Assembly (NCBI GenBank): GCA_022925895.1
Contig: JAKSYS010000180.1
Location: 30,460 to 94,459 of the forward strand
DNA: 64,000 nucleotides
Direction: 5' to 3'
Source: Fragilaria crotonensis
Taxonomy: Eukaryota; Bacillariophyta; Fragilariophyceae; Fragilariales; Fragilariaceae
Part shown: positions 1-9,734 of the stretch, piece by piece
Position numbering within the stretch: position 1 is the first letter of the stretch
Layout: every line of letters begins with the position of its first letter
Program-made: the position numbers and the translations under genes
Notes under the pieces: model-generated
What the model was told of the DNA's origin: nothing
What the model saw: only the letters and a program-made list of their open reading frames with translations
The model's database searches: none

Positions 1-1
1 G

Positions 2-14
2 TTTATCAGACCCA
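2..14 (+). promoter_or_regulatory. Primer-binding site of copia A1
   Basis: TTTATCAGACCCA. The same 13-mer lies one base (G) inside the 5' LTR of A2, B1, B2, C and F, where a minus-strand primer must anneal. Its complement reads like the 5' stem and loop of a tRNA anticodon arm (TGGGT, then loop CTGATAA), so priming by an internally cleaved tRNA is inferred, as known for Drosophila copia. Confidence 0.75.
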
Positions 15-80
15 GCACGTCAATTGAGGGACGATATGTTATAACGATTATAAGGATGAATTTGCTTCGGCATTCATATT

Positions 81-148
81 CCTGACTTCGGTCATGCGAA
101 ACAGAAAGCGTGCCTTGGCACTGCAATATCCTGACTTCGGTCATGCGA
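81..148 (+). repeat. Twin 19-bp direct repeat in the A1 leader
   Basis: CCTGACTTCGGTCATGCGA occurs at 81-99 and again at 130-148, 49 bp apart, upstream of the gag ATG. A2 has the same 15-bp core twice at the equivalent place (56603-56617 and 56648-56662), although the LTRs of A1 and A2 have diverged. The conservation suggests a cis role in the RNA such as packaging, dimerization or translation; the role is inferred. Confidence 0.85.
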
Positions 149-240
149 TGGAATGGCCACCTCGTGTGGTACGAACGACAAAGAACAAAGAAACGATAAG
201 CTGACACAGCTCTCCACTTACGCTCCGCAGTACTCGGAAA

Positions 241-2637
241 ATGGCGGCTATCCAAACTGTCCTCGACGCGATGATCACGTGTGGCATTGATAACGACGTC
301 CTCTTCTTGGAAGAAACGCAGGCCCAGCGTATCGCTGAGGACATTTTTGGTGATCTCTTCACCTCCTGCATGGACATTACGTTCAAAGAACTAGACGAGC
401 ATTTCAAGACATATTCCGACTTGACCGTGGCACAGGGACAGATTCGTTTACGTCCTGGCACTCGCAAGAATGTCAAAGCATTTGTCCAGTGGACTCGTGA
501 CGAGATTCGCCTTGGACGCGATCCAAGCCACACTCCCTTTCCACTTCATTTGGTCAACGATCTTATTCGTCGTCACAAAACTCATGAAAAGTTTCAAGCC
601 GATGCAAAGACTTTGTCTGAAGCTGCGAGGCCCGACAAATTCAGAGATAACGTGAAGTGGGAGGATTGGAAGCCAACCTTTCTCAACTACCTCCGTTCCA
701 TTCCAGGACGTGATGGTATTCCATTGAAGTATATCTGTCGCGAGAAGGATGAACCAGATCCAACGGCCAATGACGATTTCTTGGATGATTACGTTGCCAT
801 GGCTCCGTTGGAAGGGGACTCGTATGCTATAGATACTGTCCAGGTTCATACTTTCCTTCTCAACTTCGTGTCTGGCAACGACACGGCGGAAGCCAAAATC
901 CAAGGACTTACACGCCCGAACGATGGACGCGATGCTTTCAAACGTCTCGTTGAACACTACGAAGGTGTTGGAATTCATGCAATCGACATTCGCGAGGCAG
1001 ACGAGGTTATCAAGAGTTTGTTCTATGGCGGTGAGAAAGCACCACATATGTGGTGGTCAGAATTTGAGAAACGCCTCACACGTGCATTTAATGCATATGT
1101 AAAACGTGAAGGCCGGATCGTCCACTCTGACTCCATGAAGATCAGAATGCTCATCGACAAGATTAAGGCGGACTTCCTAACGCCAACCAAAGCACAGTTG
1201 GAAATTGAGTTGTCTAGGACACCGACGACTGTAACATATGAGCAGGCGTTAGCCTTGTTTCGGAACATGGTGAACCAGAAGCACCCGCCTCAAATGAATG
1301 CCAATAACCGTTCGCGACGAAACATCAACGAAGTGACGACTGGCGGCAGAGGCAAAGCTAGTGGGCGTGGCGGACAGGGTCGTGGTGGTCGCGGAGGTAG
1401 ACATGGCGGACGAGGTAATCGGGGAAAGACTCGTACTGACAGCCGCATGATTACCCTCACCGACGGTTCGCAAATCGAATACCATGCATCCTTTAACTTC
1501 CCCAAGAACGTGTATTTGAAAATGAAGCAAGAAGACCGCGACACTCTAAAGAGAGAACGCGCTGCTTACAATGAACGAAACGGACGAACACGCACTAGTG
1601 AAATTCAAGAGCTACGCTCTCAAATTGAAGAGCTACGAGGATCGGTGAGTGCAAACTCCCCTCCAGCGGACTCCATCTCAGTCTCCAACCGTTCGCAAGT
1701 TAGTCAAATAACAACGAACAATTCAATAATGGGCGGACGCAACGAACAAGCCAGCAATCGACAGGCTCGACGTACAGCAGCTGTTGTGACCAAACGACAT
1801 GTTCAATCTGCACATAAGTCTTGGTCATGGACTGATCCCCCTGTCAATACAACAGCGGACAACGAATGTGATACGAACGCAGATACTTGCTGTCTGGGTA
1901 AGAATTTTCTCGTCTTGCACTCGACTTATCGAACGGCTGACGTTTATGCCTACGATGCCTCCATCCAACCAATTGAGAACGTGCCGATTGTCACGGCAGC
2001 GACTGCATTCGACGATCCAGTCTCTGGAGATACGTTCATTCTTGTCTTCAACGAAGCCCTCTATTACGGGGAAAAGCTTGACCACTCGCTTATAAACCCC
2101 AATCAGATTCGGTCTTATGGCATCCCCTTCTGGGATAACCCATATGATCCCGAGCATAAGTTATCCATCGAGGTTCACCCGGACCTCACCATTCCTCTAC
2201 GTGCTTATGGAACCAAAGTGGGATTCCGTACTCGCGTGCCCACTCAACTTGAGCTACGAGAGTGCGAACACATCCACATGACCAGTTCATCACTTTGGAA
2301 TCCGTCTGACGTTGTCATGGTACAAGCAACGACTCAAGGCGGACAGGCACCGTGGAAGCGACGACGAACACATTGTTTGTCGAATGAAATGCGATACGAG
2401 TATCTTGACCCGAATTCGGACGAGGCGCTTCTTCATGATATTGATCCGTCCCTTGTACTCATGACTGAGCGATTGACAAAACGACAACGAATTGCGCAAG
2501 TCGAAACGGTATACGAACAAACCGATGTACCAGCCCGACGCACTTTCGTGAGTGACGAACGACACGCCAAGGTATCGGCTGAGTTGATTGCCGAACGATT
2601 CGGCATTGGTCCTATCCGTGTGCACAACGAACGTTAA
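241..2637 (+). CDS. Copia A1 Gag-protease-integrase (N-terminal part), frameshifted at its end
   Basis: One 798-codon frame. Residues 1 to about 520 are Gag, ending in an arginine/glycine (RGG) tract at about 365-400 instead of a zinc knuckle, then a conserved helix motif (YHASFNFP at about 412) and a heptad-like stretch. The aspartic protease follows, with active-site motif DTNADTC at about 543; relatives have DSHADT. The last residues enter the integrase N-terminal region (RRTFVSDERH). Gag and Pol are in one frame here, unlike B, C and F, which carry a UGA. A 2-nt insertion near 2620 shifts the frame and gives an early stop; homology to A2 continues in another frame. The start is the first ATG after the leader and matches A2. 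Confidence 0.9.
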   Translation: MAAIQTVLDAMITCGIDNDVLFLEETQAQRIAEDIFGDLFTSCMDITFKELDEHFKTYSDLTVAQGQIRLRPGTRKNVKAFVQWTRDEIRLGRDPSHTPFPLHLVNDLIRRHKTHEKFQADAKTLSEAARPDKFRDNVKWEDWKPTFLNYLRSIPGRDGIPLKYICREKDEPDPTANDDFLDDYVAMAPLEGDSYAIDTVQVHTFLLNFVSGNDTAEAKIQGLTRPNDGRDAFKRLVEHYEGVGIHAIDIREADEVIKSLFYGGEKAPHMWWSEFEKRLTRAFNAYVKREGRIVHSDSMKIRMLIDKIKADFLTPTKAQLEIELSRTPTTVTYEQALALFRNMVNQKHPPQMNANNRSRRNINEVTTGGRGKASGRGGQGRGGRGGRHGGRGNRGKTRTDSRMITLTDGSQIEYHASFNFPKNVYLKMKQEDRDTLKRERAAYNERNGRTRTSEIQELRSQIEELRGSVSANSPPADSISVSNRSQVSQITTNNSIMGGRNEQASNRQARRTAAVVTKRHVQSAHKSWSWTDPPVNTTADNECDTNADTCCLGKNFLVLHSTYRTADVYAYDASIQPIENVPIVTAATAFDDPVSGDTFILVFNEALYYGEKLDHSLINPNQIRSYGIPFWDNPYDPEHKLSIEVHPDLTIPLRAYGTKVGFRTRVPTQLELRECEHIHMTSSSLWNPSDVVMVQATTQGGQAPWKRRRTHCLSNEMRYEYLDPNSDEALLHDIDPSLVLMTERLTKRQRIAQVETVYEQTDVPARRTFVSDERHAKVSAELIAERFGIGPIRVHNER

Positions 2638-2866
2638 GGGTTACCACACAACGGGGTATCCGTTCAGCGATTCTCCCAATTAGCAGACGGTATCGAGCTG
2701 ATAGGATTTTTGGGATCAAACGATTGAATGGGAAGTTTGCGACGGACACTGCATATGGTAAGCTGCGTTCGCTACGAAGCAATGTGGGCTCCCAACTGTA
2801 TTCACACAAGTGTGGATTCAAGGCCGCTTATCCCATACAAAAAGTTGACGGTAATCATGTTGGAGA
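2620..2866 (+). pseudogene. Copia A1 integrase fragment upstream of Y1
   Basis: After the frameshift the sequence encodes the integrase segment from RAQRTLRVTTQRG through SRRYRADR and ATDTAYGK (first catalytic Asp) to KVDGNHVGD, nearly matching A2. It stops in the middle of a codon series at GGAGAT, where Y1 begins. The continuation (AITQFVSDFGAP) is at 9731, so one integrase domain is split by 6.9 kb. No product can be made from this piece alone. Confidence 0.88.
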
Positions 2867-2874
2867 TACGTCGT

Positions 2875-3168
2875 CGAAATAAATTCCGAGTCTTGTCCAA
2901 ATTTCTCTAAGTCCGTTTAGTCGGATGAGTCGTCTGCTTCGTGGTTTCGTCGTACCGTTGTCTCGCGCACTGTCGCGTCGATTCGTGTGTTGTCTGAGGT
3001 CATTCTCGTTTCTCTTTTGTGCTCGTGAGACTAGTAGAAATAAATAGATGGCATCGGAATCTGGTCCTAATAGTTTTGTCTCTCTCCTGGTTCGTCTCGC
3101 GGTGTCGGTCCCGTGATAGTTATCTAGCGGGGTCCGTCGCGCGATTGTGAGTCGACCTGGTTTCCGCC
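2875..3168 (-). repeat. Y1 repeat beta2 (outer 3' end)
   Basis: A 294-bp copy of 3413-3704, starting CGAAATAAATTCCGAG and ending CTGGTTTCCGCC on the + strand. Differences seen are one substitution (GAGG/GTGG) and small length changes in TTTCTCT, CTTTT and CT repeats. It forms the left border of Y1; seven bases (ACGTCGT) between GGAGAT and CGAAAT belong to neither the repeat nor the expected A1 sequence. Confidence 0.9.
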
Positions 3169-3256
3169 CCATGCAGAGCATGGCCAGGAGGTAACCGGCG
3201 CCAGGGGCGCCGATGAACCTAGGCATCGGGCCAGGAGAGGAGGTGTGGGTGGGTGG
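3169..3256 (-). other. 88-bp spacer between alpha2 and beta2 of Y1
   Basis: Unique G-rich sequence with three short inverted repeats in a row: CATGCAGAGCATG, GGCGCCAGGGGCGCC and a weaker GATG..CATC pair. It separates alpha2 from beta2, whereas beta1 and alpha2 touch. A structured end used in replication or circularization is possible; this is inference. Confidence 0.55.
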
Positions 3257-3412
3257 GATTAACTAGAGTAGTGTCTTTGTCGATTCGAGTTCGTTCGGAT
3301 TGTGAGCAATTCGTATCTTGTGTTGTGTTGTGTCGTGGTGTTCGTCTGTCTGTGTCTCGTGTTCGTCTGTCTGATGGCGACTGCCCGTCCTTTCCGATCT
3401 TCGGACATGCCA
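3257..3412 (-). repeat. Y1 repeat alpha2
   Basis: A 156-bp copy of 9579-9734, GATTAACTAG through TCGGACATGCCA. The only difference seen is CC versus CCC before GATC. Its outer end abuts beta1 at 3412/3413, which reproduces the junction a circular Y1 would have. Confidence 0.9.
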
Positions 3413-3704
3413 CGAAATAAATTCCGAGTCTTGTCCAAATTTCTAAGTCCGTTTAGTCGGATGAGTCGTCTGCTTCGTGGTTTCGTCGTACCGTTGTCTC
3501 GCGCACTGTCGCGTCGATTCGTGTGTTGTCTGTGGTCATTCTCGTTTCTCTTTGTGCTCGTGAGACTAGTAGAAATAAATAGATGGCATCGGAATCTGGT
3601 CCTAATAGTTTTGTCTCTCTCTCTGGTTCGTCTCGCGGTGTCGGTCCCGTGATAGTTATCTAGCGGGGTCCGTCGCGCGATTGTGAGTCGACCTGGTTTC
3701 CGCC
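3413..3704 (-). repeat. Y1 repeat beta1
   Basis: The 292-bp internal copy of beta, between the recombinase gene and alpha2. It matches 2875-3168 as described there. Confidence 0.9.
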
Positions 3705-3778
3705 ATTTTCCGGTTGTCGTTCGTCCGCAGAATCTGGGGCGATCGTGTAGAAAGATTGTCGACTCGTCATGCGTGCGG

Positions 3779-4490
3779 CTACCCGAGTGTCGAGTCCGGC
3801 ACTTGAATTCGGAGGTATCTCATGAACGTCTGGCTTCGCCACCTCCCCACCATCTGAATCGTCTCACTTGGAACTCCGGCGAGGTGCATGGCCATCGCGG
3901 CGCCTGATCTGATCGAGTGAGTGCCGATGCCACTCGCCTGGAGGCCAAGCTCTCCCTGCGAGTCGTCGCCATCCTGAGCTGCCTCAGTATGGACTTGGAA
4001 GAGATGTGTTGGGGTTCGTCTGAGTCCTGCGTCCTGACGGCGTTAATCTTCGGGTTCGTCCGTGAATGGCAATCGTAACTCCGTACCCTCGTCGTCAGGT
4101 CCGCTAGCACGCGGACGGGGCAGATGTCCGTTTGTCCCTGCCTGTCGTTTCGATGCTGAGTCACTGTCGCGCCTTTGTCCCCGTTCTTTGTCGCCGGAAG
4201 GTGATCGACACGGTGTCGGCATTCTCCAGTTGTCCTCGGTCGATTGTCTGCAGGTCCTGTCCCTTCTGTCGGAAACGAACGTCGTCCACTCTGATCACTG
4301 ATGTCGTCCGTCGGCTTCCGACATCGGAATATTCGCACGACCTCATGGCGAAAAAGAACGCGACCACCACAAGTTGTCCAATAGCGATGTCCGTCTCGTT
4401 TCTTGCCCAGGATCGAACCTTCGAATCACCTCTAACGGCAGCGCCTGCTGTGGGTAGGTCCTGGGTCCTCGTCGGCGTAACGTTTCAGTT
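3779..4490 (-). pseudogene. Y1 tyrosine recombinase (frameshifted)
   Basis: This enzyme would integrate the circular DNA intermediate of the element. On the minus strand the segments read AFFFAMRSCEYSDVG (first catalytic Arg), then about 100 residues later GTHSIRSGAAMAMHLAGVP (HxxR), QMVGRWRSQTF (W in the position of the second His) and MRYLR (nucleophile Tyr), ending at a TAG (3779-3781). All R-HxxR-W-Y landmarks of a DIRS-type recombinase are therefore present. They lie in at least three frames: the Arg segment around 4161-4370, the middle around 3930-4160, and HSIR to the end around 3779-3930. The gene directly follows RT-RNase H, as in Ngaro and PAT elements. The N-terminal arm-binding part is not recognisable. 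Confidence 0.85.
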
Positions 4491-7300
4491 GTAAAGCCAG
4501 AAGGGGGTCGAGTCGTCCGGCGGCGTCGTGGATTGGGCTCTCAAATTTGTTAAGCCTGAAGGCCTGAGCCACACCGTCGAGGGTGGCACGAATGGAACCG
4601 GACAAGGGTCCATTGCCAGCTTCCTGAGGTTGTCGGGAGCGAAGCCGTCCGTCCCGAAGGGCGGCGGCGAAGCAGGCGAACGTTTCTGCTTTCGCTTCGT
4701 CCGAGTCCTTGAGAAAAGGCTCCTCCCGACTCCGTCGATTCGTCCGAGGAATCTTTCGTAACAGCGCCAGCTGCTATCGCGCTTGGCACGGGTTGAGTCG
4801 GCAAGAGCTGCGTTTTGCAGCAGCTGCAGCCAGCCTCCAATCTGCGAAATAAGGGCTGGCCGCAAAGGGATGATCCTGAAGTTCTGTGGAACAAACGGTG
4901 AGCAGTTTTTCGTGATCAAGTCTGTCAGTGCCGCGTCGTCTAGAGCGAAATCTCGGAGAGCATGTCCGCCACCTTGTTCTCTTTCCCGGGAACCACTGCG
5001 TGTAGTGGTCTATCTCGTGCGTGAGGCAGAAATCAGCGAACGCTCGGGCTATCGTCAGGTGAAGCGGACAATCGTCGTTGAAGTTCGACTTAGCAAGCCA
5101 TCCCGCTGCTGAGGTGCTGTCTCCTGACTGAGCAGAACGTCTTCGTCCGTCCACGCGGCCCCTTCGTGGAATTCCACGATCATCCCCACAAAGGCAGCAA
5201 GGAACTCGAGAGTGTTTAGGGTCGCTCGCCCCAGCAGGTGCTCTGGTAGCTGATATCGCCACGCCAGGCCGCTCTTGAGGCAGTAGCCTCCGATGCCTTG
5301 TGGGCATGCGTCCACCCTCACTATGCGCGTCGGCCACCGGCAAACCAGCCTGTTGATCGAGATACCTCGCGACGCCTTCTGAAGGAAAGCCTTCCACAGA
5401 ATCAGGTCGTCCAGTTGGGGTTTGGTCAGTCTCGCCTTCCCGGCCTGCTTCGAACGCTCGCAGGCCTTGTATAGCCTTCCCATAAAGTGTCTTGCGTAAG
5501 GGATGACGTAGGCGGCGTGGCTAAAACGTCCGAGGGTCGTCTCTAGGTCTCTCGTCGTCACGAAGGCATGTCTGTGCGTCAGCATCCTGTCAACGGCTTG
5601 CGTCCAGCTCATGTGCTTATCGTGAGGCAGTGCGACGACGAAGCGGCGTGTGTCCACGATCCATCCGAGGATCATCTTCCTCTCGGATGGTTTGGCCTCG
5701 GCCAGGAACTTTGGGATCGCAAGGATATCGTCTCTGGGAAAAGTCTCCTTAACCTCGGGGTCGCAAGGCCTCCTGACCAGGTGGAGCGCCAGCGGATCGC
5801 GGCAGCGCTCTTTTCTGCGTCGCGGGGTTGAAGGCCCCAAAATGTCGTCCAGGTAGCAGTCGAAGCGAGGGAGGTCGTCGTAGGGTGGATAGTTCACTGC
5901 GAAGTAGTCCGCCTTGCCGAAAACACTCATTTTGTCGACCGACCCTTTGTCATTGTCCACTGCCCTTCGGTGTCCAGGAGGTGCTGGTGCGGCGAGTGGT
6001 AGACGCTCGGATCCCAGTCGTCCCTGCGGACAAGGTCGTTTGCCAAGTCCGTGATCATCTCCGACACGTCGCTCCATTGCGATGGGTTTGGCGCTCCACC
6101 GAACGTCATCCTCAGCGCCACTAACAGCAGGTCGTCGATACTCGTGCAGGACTTCATGGCTGTGGCTGCTTTGAGATGGATTCGTCTGTAGGCGGATTTG
6201 CAGTCGACCTTCGTCATCCAGATAGGCTCGTCTGGCCATAGTTGGCGCAGGAACGAGATGTGGTACATGAGTCTGCTGAATGCTTTTCCGAAACGTGCTT
6301 CTGTCAGTTGGGATGTGTCCACGCGTTCATTTACGCTTCGTCCTGCCACTCCGCTCGGGCTGAATGACTGGTCATGTGTCAGTCGGAGTTTCTCTATTGA
6401 ATTTCCTTCTCGTCGATCGACGTCTGCGCGACCATCCCCAGAGGCGCGACCTCGCATCCCTTGATCTCTAAGGCGGCTTCGCGGCAGTGGTAGCTGCCAA
6501 CCCCTTGAGGCTTCGTCCTTCAGCATGGATATCAACTTTGCCTCGTGGCCTCGGGCCGATTTGTGATTGCCGCGAGCTAAGTTGGCGCGCACGTCCGCGA
6601 GGCGGTCAGAATCCGAGATCTCGCGAAGCGGAACTCGGCCTTCGGAGATGCGCTCCTGAAAACGCGGCCAGAGGGGGTGGGCGGACAGGAGCGGGGCGAG
6701 AAGTTCGGTGGGGCGAAACTCGGATCCCGGCGTCAGGGCGCTGAACGGCTGGGCCCGAAGGGCGGCGTCGAGGTCGAGGGCGTACCGTTTGAGCACCGCG
6801 AGGTTGTGGCGGGCGGCGTCGTGCGTCCAGTCGAAGCGAAACTCCGTCGCGTGGGTGCGCGGTTGGCCGGAGTGCAAAATAGTGGCAAGGGCATCGGCCA
6901 GGCGTGGTTCGGGAGTCGGGAACGGCGAGTCGACGTTCGGGAGCGGGATCGTCGGCAATGGCACCAACGATGGGAACTTACCGGGAAGCGGGCGTGGCGT
7001 GTCTGCGAGGGCTGATGTCGGCGCGTCGGGCGTCTCCGGGCGACAATGCGCGCGCCACGGAGTGGTCGGTCGGTGGCGAGTCGAGGGCGGAGCGTAGCGC
7101 TCCAGGCCCGACTTCGTTTCGTGACGGGTCGTCGCGGGCTGGCGAGAGATGGGCGTCGGCGACGTGGCGGGGCGAGAAGGTTCGTGCGCGTGGGTTCCCG
7201 CGGGACTGTCTCGGGCGGCAGATTCCGATAAAGTCCGGGGCGTCCTACGTGGCGTCTGTTGTGGAACTCGGCCGTCGACCGTTCCTGGTCGAACGCCCAT
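4485..7300 (-). pseudogene. Y1 reverse transcriptase-RNase H (three frames)
   Basis: The RT copies element RNA and the RNase H removes it. The first segment (7300-5927) has a long Pro/Arg/Thr-rich linker, then RT fingers: WMTKVDCKSAYRRIHL (first catalytic Asp) and ALRMTFGGAPNPSQWS. The second (6239-5055) holds the palm motif FDCYLDDILGP, then an RNase H-like part with RIVRVDACPQGIGGY and LNTLEFLAAFVGM. The third (about 5130-4774) has DSTSAAGWL and HLTIARAFADFCLTHEIDH, the end of RNase H, leading into FRIIPLRPALISQIGGW and a stop at 4485. Frame changes fall near 5940 and 5120. This domain order and the YLDD box are typical of DIRS-order elements, not of the surrounding copia RTs, which have YVDD. 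Confidence 0.85.
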
Positions 7301-7352
7301 TGCGACGGCTGTGCGACGAAGGCGGGCTGGAAGTAAGCAGATGCAGAGGGTC

Positions 7353-9556
7353 CTAATTTTGTTTTCTTGCTGGGCGGCGTCGCGTCGGACGAGGGCGGCG
7401 CATGCGCGCCCGGCACTGCTCTATCCACGCTCGTACGGCGGTCGTCTGTTCGGTCGTGAGGGCGACGTGCGAGGCGCTCAAGAAACAGCTCTTGACGCAC
7501 TTCCCGTTTAGGTGCCACCTGCAGCACATGTTCGGGATCGGTCCACTTCGGACGTGATCGAGGAACACCTGCCAAGTGTCGTTCGCGTCTCTCGGGAAAA
7601 GGTCCTGCTGTGGGTTTGTGACTGCGTCCGCGGGTTGCCCGCGACGTCCGGCTCGAGCGCTCCCGGCGGCGGCTACAGGCTGCGAGTCGCCCTTTGGTCG
7701 ACTCCACGTCCCAGCCGCTCCTTGAGGAAGTCGCAGGCCGGGAAGACAAAGGCGCCGTCCTCCAACTGCTGCCGGGTGGACCTGAATTCTAGGAGTGCTG
7801 GGTTGATCTCGTCCTCGTGTTCGACTCCAGCGCAGAGAACTAGGTATTGTTGCATGCGTTTTCGATGAACCAACCTAACCTGCACGCGGCTGAGGGGTCA
7901 GCGTGCGCTAGCTGGCGGAGCGTCGCCAGTGTGGAGCCGACCGCCCTGGTCAGGAAACGGCTCCACTCGTCCAACATGTGTGTGAGCGGGAATTGGCTCT
8001 GAAGGAGCTCCAGCACTCCGCTCATGTTCTCGATAAGCCGCGCGAGTTCGTGAAAATCTTTCGGCACCGTGAAGTTGAGTTTTGTCATGCTCTTGATGTC
8101 CTTCTCCGAGAAGCCCGTGGTCGTGTCGGTCGTCTTGAGTTGCATTTGCACAAGGGTGCTGGCGTGATCAGAGGCTTCTCGCCCGATCGCTGCTGCTCGG
8201 GCGAACGTCTGGGGACCGCAACAGAAGAGGCTGAAGGCCCTGGCCGGTCAGGTGTGTCGGCCGTGAAAGAAGCGGTGCGGATTGCGGCGCAGAAGCCCAT
8301 GGGAATGAACGCGTCTCGACCTTTGGTGTTCCTCAAGAAGTGGTGGATGTGGTTTTGTACGTAGGCCACGTTGCTAAGCGTCAGGATGTCCGAGAAAGAC
8401 TGGACCGGGCGGCTGCGAATCATCCTGTCGGCGTCCCTTTCGGACACGAAAAGGACCATTCGTTTCGTCGACGGCGGGAAAGAGTCAAAGCCTGTCTTCG
8501 ACGTTTGGGGGGACGAGGTCGCTGCGTTTGCTGCCTGTCGCTCCAGTAACGTTGACAGGTTTCGAATGGCGTCCTCTGTGCGTCCTGGCGTGCTGGCATG
8601 GTCGTCCGTCCGAATGAGGCTCCTAGCTCTGACCGCCAGATGCTTGAGGTGTAGCGATTTCGCCCATTCGTCCGATCGTTTGGAGTATGCGTTTGATGCC
8701 GCCACCCTCGCTTTGTCGGTCCCGGGTCCTCCTCGAGTTTACCGCTACGCTGAGGACCCACCGCGGGATGTAAGAGGCTGCCTCCGCGCGGATGGTTGCT
8801 CTGACGGGTCTGGGTCCTCGCTCGCTCTCTGTTTAATGGCGTTGACGATCAGTAGGGCGAGCTCCTCTGGCGCGGTGACGTAAGTGTCCATGATGGCGGC
8901 TGCGATGAAGGCCGGCACCGGGACGGTGGGTTTATCGTGAACCCGACGACCGTGACGTCGTCTGTGTCGTCCTCGCTCGCTTCGACTGGCTTGCTTGGCT
9001 TCGCCCGGTGCTTCGTTCCTTTCTTCGGTCGTCCTCTGGTTGCAGTCGGCAGGGTGCCGGCTGGCTCGGCTTCGCGCGTGGCTCCGGTGCTGACGCCTGA
9101 CACCTGGGCACGTGTCGTCAGAGATTCATTGATCGCCGCCAGTACGTCCGACGTAGAATTCCACGAGAGCATCCTCGACCAATCAAAAGGCGTTCCGATG
9201 TGTCGCTCTACGACCTGTTTCGTGTCGACTGCCATGGCGGCGGCGAAGCCGCCAGCCCCCATCAGTGCCCAAAGGGCGTTCGTCCCGTCGTTGAGTCCAT
9301 CGTCAGCGTCGTGGTGGAAGTGGTGAAAGAGTCGGATGACTCCGTGCGTGTTTACCATAAGGTGGGCGACTTCCGGAGAGCACAAGTGTACGAATCCTGT
9401 AGAATTTGTACTGACCGAGTTCGTCTTCGAATTCAAAGCGCTGAGCTTTTCGACGACCTCCCACTGGTCGAGCTTCCTGAAAACGTCCAACCACGTCAAG
9501 GTCATCGTCATCGGTGAGCGAGCGTCGTCTGACCCTCCATTGCGTCTGTGGTTCAA
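7353..9556 (-). pseudogene. Y1 gag-like protein (frameshifted)
   Basis: This is the 5'-most coding region of Y1 and the structural protein by position. Segments run from MNHRRNGGSDDARSP (9556) through VQNHIHHFLRNTKGRDAF and LKTTDTTTGFSEKDIKS to a C-terminal Cys/His cluster (CCRWHLNGKCVKSC followed by SASH near 7480-7535) that resembles the zinc-finger end of DIRS-order Gag proteins. It is spread over at least four frames with changes near 8930, 8130 and 7850. The central part is well conserved with fragment Y2 at 14815-15430, which shows the frame is real protein. The stop at 7353 is only about 50 bp before the RT frame. Confidence 0.8.
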
Positions 9557-9578
9557 GTCGGGTCGGGGGAGAGGCCAG

Positions 9579-9734
9579 ATTAACTAGAGTAGTGTCTTTG
9601 TCGATTCGAGTTCGTTCGGATTGTGAGCAATTCGTATCTTGTGTTGTGTTGTGTCGTGGTGTTCGTCTGTCTGTGTCTCGTGTTCGTCTGTCTGATGGCG
9701 ACTGCCCGTCCTTTCCCGATCTTCGGACATGCCA
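9579..9734 (-). repeat. Y1 repeat alpha1 (outer 5' end)
   Basis: A 156-bp terminal copy of alpha. Its outer end GACATGCCA runs directly into A1 integrase sequence (ATAACGCAATTCGTGAGC). The bases ATGCCA belong to both the repeat end and the expected A1 target. Confidence 0.9.

Larger units (their letters stand above)
2875..9734 (-). mobile_element. Y1: tyrosine-recombinase retrotransposon with split direct repeats (PAT/Ngaro-like)
   Basis: Read on the minus strand the order is repeat alpha1 (9734-9579), gag-like region, RT-RNase H, tyrosine recombinase, repeat beta1 (3704-3413), alpha2 (3412-3257), an 88-bp spacer, and beta2 (3168-2875). The arrangement alpha1-ORFs-beta1-alpha2-beta2 is the split direct repeat layout known for PAT, Ngaro and VIPER elements of the DIRS order. 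No integrase gene and no target-site duplication are present, as expected for insertion of a circular DNA by recombinase. It sits in the integrase domain of A1. All three coding regions have frameshifts. The combination of RT with YLDD and a recombinase with HSIR, GRW and MRY motifs makes the class secure; the exact family is uncertain. Confidence 0.9.

Noticed and set aside
4485-9556. Long + strand frames opposite Y1 genes (for example 6708-7356)
   Set aside because: They are antisense shadows of the GC-rich Y1 genes; no domain fits, whereas the minus strand carries RT and recombinase motifs.
9623-9734. Hydrophobic start MSNSYLVLCCVVV looking like a signal peptide fused to integrase
   Set aside because: It is translated from Y1 repeat alpha1; the same repeat occurs at 3257-3412. 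The copia frame only begins at 9731.
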